From: Kribbella sp. NBC_00382
Lineage (GTDB): Bacteria > Actinomycetota > Actinomycetes > Propionibacteriales > Kribbellaceae
NCBI RefSeq assembly: GCF_036067295.1
Contig: NZ_CP107954.1
Coordinates: 2,418,001-2,482,000, forward strand
DNA: 64,000 nucleotides
Direction of reading: 5' to 3'
Below the pieces are notes generated by a model that made no database searches, had not been told where the DNA came from, and worked only from the letters and a program-made list of their open reading frames with translations. This document shows, in pieces, positions 32,895-41,429 of this stretch. Position 1 is the first letter of the stretch, and each line of letters opens with the position of its first letter. The position numbers were made by a program, and so were the translations under genes.

Positions 32895-33803
32895 ATGACC
32901 GCGCTCTTCGAAGTACCGGCCCCGCTCTACAAGACCCTCTCCGACCAACTCGCGTGGCTCGAGGCCTCGCCCGCGCTGGCGGCGGAGTACCTCAAAAGCT
33001 GGCAGTTGCGCCTCGACGGCAAGCCTCTGCACGGGATGGCCTCGGTCGTCCTGCCGGTCGTCCGCGCCGACGGCACCCCGGCGATGCTCAAGCTCCAGCC
33101 GTTCACCGACGAGAACAAGGGTGAGGCGCTCGGCCTGAAGACCTGGAGCACCGACGACGTGGTCGAGGTGCTCGACGACGATCCCGCGACCGCCACGATC
33201 CTGCTCGAGCGGCTCGAACCACGCTCGCTCGCCGACGTCCCCGACGACACCGAGGCGACGACGATCCTGGCCGAGTTGCTCGGCCGGCTGTGCGTAGTAC
33301 CGGCTCCGCCCGGGCTGCGGCGGCTGGACGACATCGTCGCCGAGATGCTGGCCGACGCGACCAGGCTGATCCCGCGCCTGGCCGACCCCGACCAACAGTC
33401 CCTCGTACGCCGGTACGCGGCACAGGCGACTGAATTGGTCCAAGAGCCAGGCGACCGACTCCTCCACTGGGACCTCCACTACGAGAACGTGCTCGCCGCC
33501 CAGCGAAAGCCCTGGCTGGTGATCGACCCGAAGCCGCTCGCCGGCGATCCGTGCTTCGAGCTGCTGCCGGTGCTGCACAACCGCTGGGACGACCTGGTGG
33601 CGACCGGTGACCTGCAGAACGCGATCCGGCGACGCTTCGACCTGATGCTCGAGGTGACTGGGCTGGAGCGCGAGCGTGCCGTCGGCTGGACGATGGTCCG
33701 GATCCTGCAGAACGTGCTCTGGGACCTCGACGGCGCCGAGGACGAGCGCGAGGACGAGGTCGATCCACATCAACTGGAAATCGCCCGTGCATTGACCCGC
33801 TGA
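32895..33803 (+). CDS. APH(6)-family aminoglycoside/hydroxyurea phosphotransferase-like kinase
   Basis: 302 residues. The catalytic loop is LLHWDLHYENVLAA with Asp193 and Asn198, and the metal-binding Asp211 lies in VIDPKPLAGDP, exactly as in the APH(6)/streptomycin 6-kinase family. Family members phosphorylate streptomycin or hydroxyurea in the cytoplasm. Chromosomal actinobacterial copies often have other or unknown substrates, so resistance is not assured. ATG 32895 gives the usual length. It is not linked to streptomycin biosynthesis genes. Confidence 0.9.
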   Translation: MTALFEVPAPLYKTLSDQLAWLEASPALAAEYLKSWQLRLDGKPLHGMASVVLPVVRADGTPAMLKLQPFTDENKGEALGLKTWSTDDVVEVLDDDPATATILLERLEPRSLADVPDDTEATTILAELLGRLCVVPAPPGLRRLDDIVAEMLADATRLIPRLADPDQQSLVRRYAAQATELVQEPGDRLLHWDLHYENVLAAQRKPWLVIDPKPLAGDPCFELLPVLHNRWDDLVATGDLQNAIRRRFDLMLEVTGLERERAVGWTMVRILQNVLWDLDGAEDEREDEVDPHQLEIARALTR

Positions 33804-33821
33804 GGATGCTTACATAATTAC

Positions 33822-34280
33822 ATGACTACGCCGACGGTATACGAGTGGGCAGGCGGTGCGGAGGCGTTCCGCCGGCTGACCGAGGTGTTCTACGACAAGG
33901 TCCTGGTGGATCCGATCCTCGCGCCGGTCTTCGCGCACATGAGCGACCAGCACAAGGAGCACGTGGCGATCTGGCTGGGCGAGGTGTTCGGCGGCCCGAG
34001 CCGGTACACCGATGAGCTCGGCGGCTACCCCGCGATGCTCGGTCATCACCTGAACCTCGGCCTCACGGAGGAGCAGCGCTCCCGCTGGGCCGCCCTGATC
34101 GCCGCCAGCGCTGACCCGGCCGGCCTCCCCGCCGATCCGGAGTTCCGCTCGGCCTTCGTCGCGTACATCGAGTGGGGCACCCGCATCGCGCTCGCCAACT
34201 CGCAGCCGGGCGCCACCCCGCCGCCGAAGGCCCCGGTTCCCCACTGGGGCTGGGGCGAAGCACCGCCGTACCAGCCCTGA
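33822..34280 (+). CDS. Group II truncated haemoglobin
   Basis: 152 residues. The globin core has the proximal histidine in MLGHHLNL (His75 or His76) and the TrpG8-like Trp89 in RSRWAALI, with the B10 Tyr in FYDKV. This matches the HbO/trHbII class known from actinobacteria. Such haemoglobins bind O2 and detoxify NO or peroxides. The C-terminus ends in a proline/tryptophan-rich extension (PVPHWGWGEAPPYQP) that is typical of actinobacterial trHbO. It lies 18 bases after the kinase gene. Confidence 0.95.
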   Translation: MTTPTVYEWAGGAEAFRRLTEVFYDKVLVDPILAPVFAHMSDQHKEHVAIWLGEVFGGPSRYTDELGGYPAMLGHHLNLGLTEEQRSRWAALIAASADPAGLPADPEFRSAFVAYIEWGTRIALANSQPGATPPPKAPVPHWGWGEAPPYQP

Positions 34281-34450
34281 TAGTTGTGACATAACCGTGC
34301 CGCCAAGGGCTTTTGCCGCGGTGACCCCGGGGTAAGACCAGGTAAAGGTTGCAGTGTCAGACACCCGTCGGGGGAATCAGGGAACCAGGGCTTCGATATT
34401 GTCGGCGGTTCACGACGAACCCGGTGGCCGGGATGCGAGGGTGAACCATA

Positions 34451-35518
34451 GTGACCGCTCAGCTCGAGTACCCCGACTTGCAGGACAGCGAGGCGCTGCT
34501 GTCGATCCAGGGTCTGTGGAAGGTGTTCGGGCCGAAGGCGGCCCGGGTCCCCCGCCGGCCGGAGCTGGCGGCGCTCAGTCGCGCCCAGCTGCTCGACCAG
34601 ACCGGCTGCACCGCGGCCGTCCGCGATCTGAGCTTCGACGTCGCCCCTGGTGAGGTCTTCGTCGTGATGGGCCTGTCGGGTTCCGGCAAGTCGACGCTGG
34701 TCCGCTGCCTGACCCGGCTGATCGAGCCGACGGCCGGCAGCATCTTCTTCGAGGGCGAGGACCTGCGCGCCGCCGACGAGAAGCGGCTGCGGACGCTGCG
34801 CCGGAGCAAGTTCTCGATGGTTTTCCAGCACTTCGGGCTGCTCCCGCACCGCAAGGTGATCGACAACGTCTCGTACGGGCTCGAGGTCCGCGGCGAGAGC
34901 AAGCCGGACCGCAAGCGTCGGGCACAGGAGGTCATCGACCTGGTCGGCCTCCGTGGCAACGAGAACCTGTACCCCGAACAGCTCTCCGGCGGCATGCAGC
35001 AGCGGGTTGGCCTGGCTCGCGCGCTCGCCTGCGACCCGGACGTGCTGCTCTTCGACGAGCCGTTCTCCGCGCTCGACCCGCTGATCCGCCGGGAGATGCA
35101 GACCGAGGTCGTCCGGCTGCACCAGGAGGTCGGCAAGACGATGGTCTTCATCACCCACGACCTGAACGAGGCGCTCAAGCTCGGCGACCGGATCCTGCTG
35201 ATGCGCGACGGCGAAGCGGTCCAGCTCGGTACCGGCGACGAGCTCGTCGGGGCTCCGGCCGACGACTACGTGCGCGACTTCGTCCGCGACATCCCCCGGG
35301 CTGACGTCCTCACCCTGCGCTGGATCGTCCGCCAGCCGCGCGACGGCGAGGAGCTGGCCAACCTCGAGCTCGGCCCCGACGTCCTGGTCCGTGAGGCGAC
35401 CCGGCAGGTGCTGGAGTCGCCGCACCCGGTCAAGGTCGTCGCCGACGGACAGTTGCTCGGCGTGATCGGCGACGAGGAAATCCTCGCCGTGGTCGCGGAC
35501 CGGAACACCTCCGCCTGA
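34451..35518 (+). CDS. proV: Glycine betaine/proline ABC transporter ATP-binding protein (ProV/OpuAA-like)
   Basis: 355 residues. Walker A is GLSGSGKST, the signature [15 protein letters not shown] and Walker [14 protein letters not shown] are intact, and the long loop between residues 25 and 55 is a family feature. The C-terminal 90 residues form a reduced CBS-like module, as in osmosensing ProV/OpuA. The GTG start is preceded by GAGGGTGA. With the next two genes it forms a complete importer for a compatible solute. The 170 bases upstream (34281-34450) hold no gene I can find. Confidence 0.93.
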   Translation: MTAQLEYPDLQDSEALLSIQGLWKVFGPKAARVPRRPELAALSRAQLLDQTGCTAAVRDLSFDVAPGEVFVVMGLSGSGKSTLVRCLTRLIEPTAGSIFFEGEDLRAADEKRLRTLRRSKFSMVFQHFGLLPHRKVIDNVSYGLEVRGESKPDRKRRAQEVIDLVGLRGNENLYPEQLSGGMQQRVGLARALACDPDVLLFDEPFSALDPLIRREMQTEVVRLHQEVGKTMVFITHDLNEALKLGDRILLMRDGEAVQLGTGDELVGAPADDYVRDFVRDIPRADVLTLRWIVRQPRDGEELANLELGPDVLVREATRQVLESPHPVKVVADGQLLGVIGDEEILAVVADRNTSA

Positions 35519-35519
35519 C

Positions 35520-37481
35520 ATGGCGTCCATCACCGGCAACGTAGAGCTCCACGTCCGCAAGCCGCGGCGTGGGGTGATCGTCGGCGTCCTGCTGGTCGTC
35601 TGGGTCGCCGCCTGGTTCGTGCTGAAGGGCGTCAACACGCTCGCGCTCGGCGGGCAGGAGACCACGGGGCTGCACCGCTGGCTGACCGACCATCGCGACT
35701 TCCTGGGCAGCGGCAACGTGGTCCTCGACGGGATCCGGGGCGCCGTCGACCAGCTCGTCATCCTGCTGCAGGCGGTCATCTCGCAACCGTCGTACGGGCG
35801 GCCGGTTCCGGTGATCGGGTGGCTGGGGGTCGTGGCGGTCTCGGCGTACCTGGCCTGGGCCTTCGGGAACTGGAAGGTCGCGCTGCTGACCGCGGGCGGG
35901 CTGACCTTCCTCGGGCTGCAGGGGTTGTGGCAGGAGAGCATGGACACGCTCTCGCTGACCATCGCCGCTGTGCTGCTCGCCCTGCTGGTGGGCATCCCGC
36001 TCGGTATCTGGGCGGGACTGTCGAATCGGGTCTTCAAGGTCGCGACGCTGATCCTCGACCTGATGCAGACGCTGCCGACCTTCGTGTACCTCGCGCCGCT
36101 CACGCTCTTCTTCGCGATCGGCCCGGCCGCTGCGACGATCGCGACGCTGATCTACGCCGCGCCACCGGTGGTCCGGCTGACCGCGCACGCGATCCGTTCG
36201 GTACCGCGCGAGAGTGTCGAGGCGGCACGCTCGCTCGGCTCGTCGGGTGGGCAGACGCTGATGAAGGTGCTGCTGCCGATGTCGCGCAGTACGGTCGTCG
36301 TCGGCATCAACCAGACGATCATGGCCGCGCTGTCGATGGTGACGGTGGCCGCGCTGATCGACGCGCCCGGTCTCGGGCAGACGGTGCTGAAGGCGCTCCA
36401 GACGCTCGACGTCGGTGTCGCGTTCAACGCCGGCCTGGCGATCGTCGTACTGGCCATCGTGCTCGACCGGGTGACCACTGCTGCCGGCGACCGGCCTTGG
36501 CGTACTGCGAGCCTGCGGCGCAAGGTGCTGCTCGGCGTCGGTGCCGCGGCCGTGTTGGTGGCGGTCTGGTTCTCGCGGACCTACGTGTGGGCGGCCGAGT
36601 TCCCGACCGGTGCGAATGTCGGTTCGAAGATCGCGGTCGCGGCGGCTGATGCCACCAACTGGGTGCAGGACGTCTTCGGCGGGTTCACGTACGGCGTCCG
36701 CGACGCGGTCACCAAGGGCGTGCTCAACCCGCTCGAGGGGTTGCTGACCGAGTCGCCCTGGTGGCTGGTGGCTGCGGTGATCGTCGCGCTGGCCGCCCTG
36801 CTGGGGAGCTGGCGGGGCGCAGTACCGGCTGCTGTTTGTCTTGGTCTGCTGGTTGCGACCGGGGTGTGGCACGACAGCATGGTCACGTTGGCGTCGACGC
36901 TGCTCGCCACCGTCGTGGTCGTCGCCGTCGGGCTCGTGCTCGGCGTGTGGACCGGGCGCAACCATCGCGCGGACAGCTGGCTCCGGCCTGTACTTGACGC
37001 CGGCCAGACGATGCCGCCGTTCGTTTACCTCGTACCTTTCCTGGCGCTGTTCGGGGCCAGCCGGTTCACCGCGATCGCGGCGGCTGTCGTCTTCGCCGTA
37101 CCGGTGACCACCAAGATCGTTGCCGACGGCATCCGAGCGGTGCCGGTCGCGACCGTTGAGGCGGCCAACTCGGTCGGCTCCAGCACCTGGCAGGTGATCA
37201 GCAAGGTGCAGTTGCCGGTGGCCCGCCGGGCGATCACGCTGGCGGTGAACCAGGGGCTGATCTACGTACTCTCGATGGTCGTCGTCGGCGGCCTGGTCGG
37301 CGCGGGCGCACTCGGGTACGACGTCGCCGCCGGCTTCGCGCAGAGCGAGCTGTACGGCAAGGGACTCGCCGCCGGGCTGGCCATCGTGCTGCTCGGCGTG
37401 ATGCTCGACCGGATCACGCAGGCCGCGGCCGCGCGTACCCGGAAGTACAAGGGAAGATCTAGAGGAGACAACCTGTGGTGA
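35520..37481 (+). CDS. proW: Fused double permease of the glycine betaine transporter (ProW-like)
   Basis: 653 residues, twice the length of a normal ProW. Two full permease modules follow each other: the first has SVEAARSLGSSGGQTLMKV near residue 238 and the second has TVEAANSVGSSTWQVISKV near residue 546, both EAA-loop equivalents. The first is preceded by about 80 N-terminal residues with a membrane helix. The two halves can supply both subunits of the channel in one chain. It starts two bases after the ATPase stop. Such duplications are known in some actinobacterial OpuA-type systems. Confidence 0.93.
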   Translation: MASITGNVELHVRKPRRGVIVGVLLVVWVAAWFVLKGVNTLALGGQETTGLHRWLTDHRDFLGSGNVVLDGIRGAVDQLVILLQAVISQPSYGRPVPVIGWLGVVAVSAYLAWAFGNWKVALLTAGGLTFLGLQGLWQESMDTLSLTIAAVLLALLVGIPLGIWAGLSNRVFKVATLILDLMQTLPTFVYLAPLTLFFAIGPAAATIATLIYAAPPVVRLTAHAIRSVPRESVEAARSLGSSGGQTLMKVLLPMSRSTVVVGINQTIMAALSMVTVAALIDAPGLGQTVLKALQTLDVGVAFNAGLAIVVLAIVLDRVTTAAGDRPWRTASLRRKVLLGVGAAAVLVAVWFSRTYVWAAEFPTGANVGSKIAVAAADATNWVQDVFGGFTYGVRDAVTKGVLNPLEGLLTESPWWLVAAVIVALAALLGSWRGAVPAAVCLGLLVATGVWHDSMVTLASTLLATVVVVAVGLVLGVWTGRNHRADSWLRPVLDAGQTMPPFVYLVPFLALFGASRFTAIAAAVVFAVPVTTKIVADGIRAVPVATVEAANSVGSSTWQVISKVQLPVARRAITLAVNQGLIYVLSMVVVGGLVGAGALGYDVAAGFAQSELYGKGLAAGLAIVLLGVMLDRITQAAAARTRKYKGRSRGDNLW

Positions 37482-38440
37482 CCAACAAGCTCCGTACTGC
37501 TGGAGTGCTGACCGCCCTGGCGCTGGCCCTGACTGCCTGTGGCGGTGCGAAGGTCGGATCCGACAAGCCGGCCGCCGGCAGCAGTGGCAAGGAGTGCGGC
37601 ACCTTCAACCTGACCGTCAGCCCGTGGGTCGGGTACGAGGCGAACGCGGCCGTCGTCGCGTACGTCGCGACCAAGGAGCTCGGCTGCAAGGTGGTGAAGA
37701 AGAACCTCAAGGAAGAGATCGCCTGGCAGGGCTTCGGTACCGGTGAGGTCGACGTGAACCTGGAGAACTGGGGTCACGAGGACCTGAAGAAGAAGTACAT
37801 CGAGACCGACAAGGTCGCGGTCGAGGCCGGGTCCACCGGGGTCAAAGGCGTGATCGGCTGGTACGTGCCGCCGTGGATGGCGGCCAAGTACCCCGACATC
37901 ACCGATTCGAAGAACCTGAACAAGTACGCCGACCTGTTCAAGACCTCGGAGTCCGGCGGCAAGGGCCAGCTGCTCGACGGCGACCCGTCGTACGTGACGT
38001 ACGACGAGGCGCTGGTGAAGAACCTGAACCTGAACTACAAGGTGGTGCAGAGCGGGAGCGAGACCGCGCTGATCCAGGCCTTCCGGGACGCGGAGAAGAA
38101 CAAGAAGGCGTTGCTCGCCTACTTCTACCAGCCGCAGTGGTTCTTCGACGAGGTCAAGCTGGCGAAGATCAACCTGCCGGCCTACAAGGCCGGTTGTGAT
38201 GCGGTTCCGGCGAAGGTCGCCTGCGACTACCCGCCGTACGACCTGGACAAGATCGTCTCGAAGAAGTTCGCCGACTCGGGCAGCCCGGCGTACGACCTGG
38301 TGAAGAAGTTCAACTGGACCAACGACGACCAGAACGTGGTGGCGAAGTACATCGCCGAGGACAAGATGACCCCGGACGCGGCCGCCGAGAAGTGGGTCAA
38401 GGACAACCAGTCCAAGGTCGACGCCTGGCTCGGCAAGTAG
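37475..38440 (+). CDS. proX: Glycine betaine ABC transporter substrate-binding lipoprotein (OpuAC/ProX-like)
   Basis: 321 residues with a lipobox LALTAC (Cys at residue 23). The mature fold contains SPWVGYEANAAVVAYVATKELG, the Trp of WVPPW-like GWYVPPWMAAKYPDI, and LLAYFYQPQWFFDEV, whose aromatic residues form the quaternary-ammonium cage in ProX/OpuAC proteins. It would deliver betaine or proline-betaine to the fused permease. Two adjacent GTG starts overlap the permease stop, and AGAGGAG lies upstream. Confidence 0.93.
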   Translation: MVTNKLRTAGVLTALALALTACGGAKVGSDKPAAGSSGKECGTFNLTVSPWVGYEANAAVVAYVATKELGCKVVKKNLKEEIAWQGFGTGEVDVNLENWGHEDLKKKYIETDKVAVEAGSTGVKGVIGWYVPPWMAAKYPDITDSKNLNKYADLFKTSESGGKGQLLDGDPSYVTYDEALVKNLNLNYKVVQSGSETALIQAFRDAEKNKKALLAYFYQPQWFFDEVKLAKINLPAYKAGCDAVPAKVACDYPPYDLDKIVSKKFADSGSPAYDLVKKFNWTNDDQNVVAKYIAEDKMTPDAAAEKWVKDNQSKVDAWLGK

Positions 38441-38443
38441 GTC

Positions 38444-39793
38444 TTAGAAGATGCCCGGTCCGGGAGTCAGGATTCCGGCCGGGTCTGTTGTGTGCTTGAC
38501 CTGTTGAAGGTGTGGCCAGCGGTCGCCGTAGTGGTCGGCCCAGTCGGCCTGGGTGAAGGCGACCGATTCGATCGGGTACCGCGTGCCGCCGAGCGCGCGG
38601 GCCCGGTCGTACAGGCGGCGATTCCTCGCCAGCAGGTCTTCGCTGAAGGTGGCCGTGGCGGTCATCAGGGTGAAGAGATAGACCCAGTCGCTGTCGTCTT
38701 GCTCCGGCAGGCGAAGCGATGGCCGGGTCAGCTTGGCGCGGCGGTGGGCGTAGAGCAGGACGAAGCCGCCGTCGCCGATGTCGTCGGGGGTGAGGCCTTG
38801 GACCACCTCGGTGACGTAGCGCTCGGCGTGCGTCTCCGGTAGCCAGACGGTGAACCAGGGCTTGGCCCGGTGGTCCCAGTCGAGCGCTTCGCGGAGTTGT
38901 TCGACCGCGACGTCGATCCGGGTGACGTGCGGGAGGAAGTCGTTGTCGCTGATCGCGGTTTCGGTGGGGGTGAGATCTCGTAGTACGTGCTGGTCGTCGG
39001 GCGGCGTCGCAGTCTCGTGGAAGGTGAAGGCGCTGAGGTGCTGGCCGTCGCCGAACTCGCCGTACAACTCGCTGACCTCTGAACGGTGCAGCAGAGTCCG
39101 GAAATCCCGGAAGAACTCGCTCATCTCCGAATACGAAAGCTCATGGCCCCGCACCCGCTCCGGCGCGATCCCCAGCCGAACAGTCGCTCTGGTGATGATC
39201 CCGTACTGTCCCAGCCCGGCCAGCACGGCCTCAAAGAGCTCCTTGTCGTGCTCAGCAGAACATGTCCGCAGCTCGCCGGTGCCGGTGACCACCTCCAGCT
39301 CGATCACCGAGTCGACCTGGCCCCCCGACTGGATCGCCGGTGGGATCCCACCCAGCGAGAGCGTGCCGCCGAGGGTGAGCCCGAGGAAGCCGGTGAGTGC
39401 CGGTGGAGCCAGCCCTTTCGCGTGTGCCGCGTTGGTGAGCTGCAGCCAGTCGACGCCGGCGTCGACGATCGCGTAGTCGTCGCCGATCTCGTGGATGGTG
39501 TTGAGCGCCGTCATGTCGATCAGCACGCCGTCGGTGAGGCCCTGGCCGTCGGTGGTGTTGGCGAGACCGCGGGCGACGACTGGGATGCCTTGTTGTGCGC
39601 AACGCCTGACGATCTCCTGGATGTCCTCGACGGAGGCCGGCCGGAGCACGCCTTGCGGCACCTTCGTCCGGTACCTCCCGGCATCCTGCGACACTCGCTC
39701 GCGGCTGGCTAGGTCGACTGAGTACTCACCCTGCAAGGAGACCTCCGGCGTACAGGTTGAAGGGCCGTTGAGCTTGTTCGGGGCCACCGGCAA
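38444..39793 (-). CDS. FAD-binding oxidoreductase (cytokinin-oxidase/BBE-like)
   Basis: About 450 residues. The PCMH-type FAD domain shows VLRPASVEDIQEIVRRCAQ, VVARGLANTTDGQG and GFLGLTLGGTLSLGG, followed by a cytokinin-oxidase-like substrate domain ending in DPAGILTPGPGIF. In covalent flavoproteins of this class a His follows the first Gly-rich turn (RGH); here it is RGLANT, so FAD should be non-covalent. The apparent first codon is TTG 39793; a GTG at 39787 is equally possible, with no Shine-Dalgarno sequence visible. The substrate is unknown. Confidence 0.85.
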   Translation of the reverse strand: MPVAPNKLNGPSTCTPEVSLQGEYSVDLASRERVSQDAGRYRTKVPQGVLRPASVEDIQEIVRRCAQQGIPVVARGLANTTDGQGLTDGVLIDMTALNTIHEIGDDYAIVDAGVDWLQLTNAAHAKGLAPPALTGFLGLTLGGTLSLGGIPPAIQSGGQVDSVIELEVVTGTGELRTCSAEHDKELFEAVLAGLGQYGIITRATVRLGIAPERVRGHELSYSEMSEFFRDFRTLLHRSEVSELYGEFGDGQHLSAFTFHETATPPDDQHVLRDLTPTETAISDNDFLPHVTRIDVAVEQLREALDWDHRAKPWFTVWLPETHAERYVTEVVQGLTPDDIGDGGFVLLYAHRRAKLTRPSLRLPEQDDSDWVYLFTLMTATATFSEDLLARNRRLYDRARALGGTRYPIESVAFTQADWADHYGDRWPHLQQVKHTTDPAGILTPGPGIF

Positions 39794-39863
39794 TTATCAC
39801 GCGGCGCGCGAGCAACGCCGACGACACGCCGGAAATGTGGCCGGACCGGGTAGCGTCGGTTCC

Positions 39864-40460
39864 ATGATCATCGTGACAGCTGCACTGAAGGGCGGGGTAG
39901 GTAAGACAACCACGTCGGTGTATTTGGCCGCGCTGGCATCTTCCAACCGTCGCACAGCCACCCTCATCGACGCCGACCCGCAGGGGAGCGCCGCGGACTG
40001 GATCGCCGACTCCGACGACGAGCACCTGGCCAGGATCGAGATCGCCGAGGCGCCGACCGAGCGGCTCCTGACGAAGGCGCTGGACCGGGTGCCACCGGAA
40101 GGCATCGGGGTGGTGGACATGCCCCCCTCCCACGAACGCCTCCTGAACAAGGCGCTGGAACGAGCCCGGATGGTGGTCATCCCCACCCGAGTAGGCGGCG
40201 TAGAAACCCCACGGGTGAAGGCCGTCCTGGAGCTGGTCCCCAAAGAAATCCCGGTCGGCCTGGTGATCTGCTCGGCCCGCACCTACACGCGTTCCTACCA
40301 AGAAGCCATGCAGCAGTACGCCGAGGAAAACATCCCCGTCTGGGGCACCATCCCCGAACGAGTCTCCATCACCGCAGGCCCCACCGGCCCCCTAGCCGAA
40401 GACGGCCTGGAGTCCTACCGCAAAGTCTGGCGAAAAATCCTAGCCGCCGCCCGCAGCTAG
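39864..40460 (+). CDS. Orphan ParA/MinD-like ATPase
   Basis: 198 residues. The deviant Walker A is KGGVGKTTT (residues 9-17) with the signature Lys9, then DADPQGSAADW and VVDMPPS for the second Walker region. It is shorter than chromosomal ParA and resembles plasmid ParA or stand-alone partition-like ATPases. No ParB or other partner follows. The stop codon lies in the first of three 17-bp tandem repeats and is followed by an array of eight palindromic repeats. ParA proteins move cargo such as DNA or protein complexes along the nucleoid, using a bound adaptor. Confidence 0.9.
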   Translation: MIIVTAALKGGVGKTTTSVYLAALASSNRRTATLIDADPQGSAADWIADSDDEHLARIEIAEAPTERLLTKALDRVPPEGIGVVDMPPSHERLLNKALERARMVVIPTRVGGVETPRVKAVLELVPKEIPVGLVICSARTYTRSYQEAMQQYAEENIPVWGTIPERVSITAGPTGPLAEDGLESYRKVWRKILAAARS

Positions 40461-40491
40461 CCGCCGCCCGCAGCTAGCCGCCGCCCGCAAC
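40441..40491 (+). repeat. Three 17-bp tandem repeats across the ParA-like stop codon
   Basis: TAGCCGCCGCCCGCAGC is repeated perfectly at 40441-40457 and 40458-40474 and with one change at 40475-40491. The second TAG is the stop codon of the ParA-like gene. The array is probably a replication-slippage product or part of a binding region. Confidence 0.85.
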
Positions 40492-40563
40492 TAGCCACCC
40501 CGGCGCCGCCCTTCCCCCACCCGGAAGGGCGGCCCCGCACGCCCCACCACCACCCGCCCACCC

Positions 40564-41058
40564 GGCTCGTGGCGCTGGCCGCCATCTCGCACCTCGAAGC
40601 AGCCCGACCTCAGCCCACCCACCTCAGGGCTCGTGGCGCTACGCGCCACCTCGCGCCAGGAAGCACAGCCCTCGGCCCGCACCTCCAGTCAGGCTCGTGA
40701 CGCTTCGCGTCACCTCGCACTCCAGAGCAGGCTCAGGCAACACCGCCCGCCTGGGCTCGTGGCGCTGGGCGCCACCTCGCGGCAGGGAACAGGCCCGCAC
40801 CTCGCCGTCGGGCTCGTGGCGCTGCGCGCCACCTCGCGTTCTGTAGTACAGCGAGGCCCGCAGCACTGCGCCCACCTAGGCTCGTGACGCTTCGCGTCAC
40901 CTCGCGAGCTGGATAAACGGCGGAAGCGGCTCCCCCTCGCCACAACACCACCCGGCCGGCCCCCGGCTCGTGGCGCCGGGCGCCAGCTCGCACCACGAAG
41001 CAGACTGCCCGGCCCACCCACGCCCTCACCGGGCTCGTGACGCTATGCGTCACCTCGT
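40564..41058. repeat. Array of eight 27-bp palindromic repeats with compensatory changes
   Basis: Repeats start at 40564, 40628, 40692, 40754, 40811, 40879, 40965 and 41032. Consensus GGCTCGTGRCGC, a 3-base loop, then GCGYCACCTCGC. The seven-bp stem is GTGGCGC/GCGCCAC in units 2, 4, 5 and (nearly) 1 and 7, but GTGACGC/GCGTCAC in units 3, 6 and 8: both arms change together. Spacers are 30-59 bases, degenerate, and keep a weak GAAGCA...CCCACC pattern. It is not a CRISPR array (no constant spacing or cas genes). It may be a protein-binding or RNA-structural array serving the adjacent ParA-like gene. Confidence 0.9.
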
Positions 41059-41093
41059 GGGTCTGCAAGGTGAGGTGCTCGCGGCTGGGATGT

Positions 41094-41193
41094 GTTCCGC
41101 TCGACAGGAAGTAGTCGGTTTCGGCGCGTCCGTCGGGCGCCGGCTGGGCGTGGGGAGAGGGCGGATCGGCGAGTACCTCCTGTCGAGCGGGAC
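41094..41193. repeat. 100-bp inverted-repeat element, copy B
   Basis: Left arm GTTCCGCTCGACAGGAAGTA (41094-41113) and right arm TACCTCCTGTCGAGCGGGAC (41174-41193) pair with two mismatches. The arms match those of copy A at 24090-24188, and the total length is nearly identical, but the centres differ. Beyond it, 41194-41429 holds no gene; a GGTTAATAACC palindrome sits at 41333-41343 in a locally AT-rich patch. Confidence 0.85.
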
Positions 41194-41429
41194 ATAGGAG
41201 GCAGGGAGCTACGGGCCGGGTGGTCGGCTTGTAGCGCCGCAGGTTGGAGACGAGGGTGCCGATCGTCGGCGACGGCCTGCAGTCAGATCTCGGCGCGAGC
41301 CTGAGGAATGGGAGCCAAATACCCCCGATAAGGGTTAATAACCACCCCAAGTGCCCACTGAGAATCTCCGCGAAAGAGCGGCCGGATGGAGGTGGCGGCG
41401 GGGAGGTAGGCGGTGGTGTGCAGCGCGGG

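Noticed and set aside
34281..34450. Riboswitch upstream of the betaine transporter
   Set aside because: Only weak local pairing (GTGTC-a-GACAC) is visible, with no recognisable consensus or terminator.
34046..36103. Long minus-strand open frame across the haemoglobin and betaine-transporter genes
   Set aside because: It crosses well-supported plus-strand genes, has no recognisable domain, and reflects the codon bias of the opposite strand.
38444..39793. Covalent FAD attachment in the oxidoreductase
   Set aside because: The usual RGH histidine is replaced (RGLANT), so covalent binding is not supported.
40564..41058. CRISPR array interpretation of the palindromic repeats
   Set aside because: Spacings vary from 57 to 86 bases, spacers are related to each other in places, and no cas gene is in the window.
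40633..41350. Several small reading frames inside the palindrome array
   Set aside because: They translate the repeat (for example ALRATSR repeated) and have no ribosome-binding sites or family similarity.
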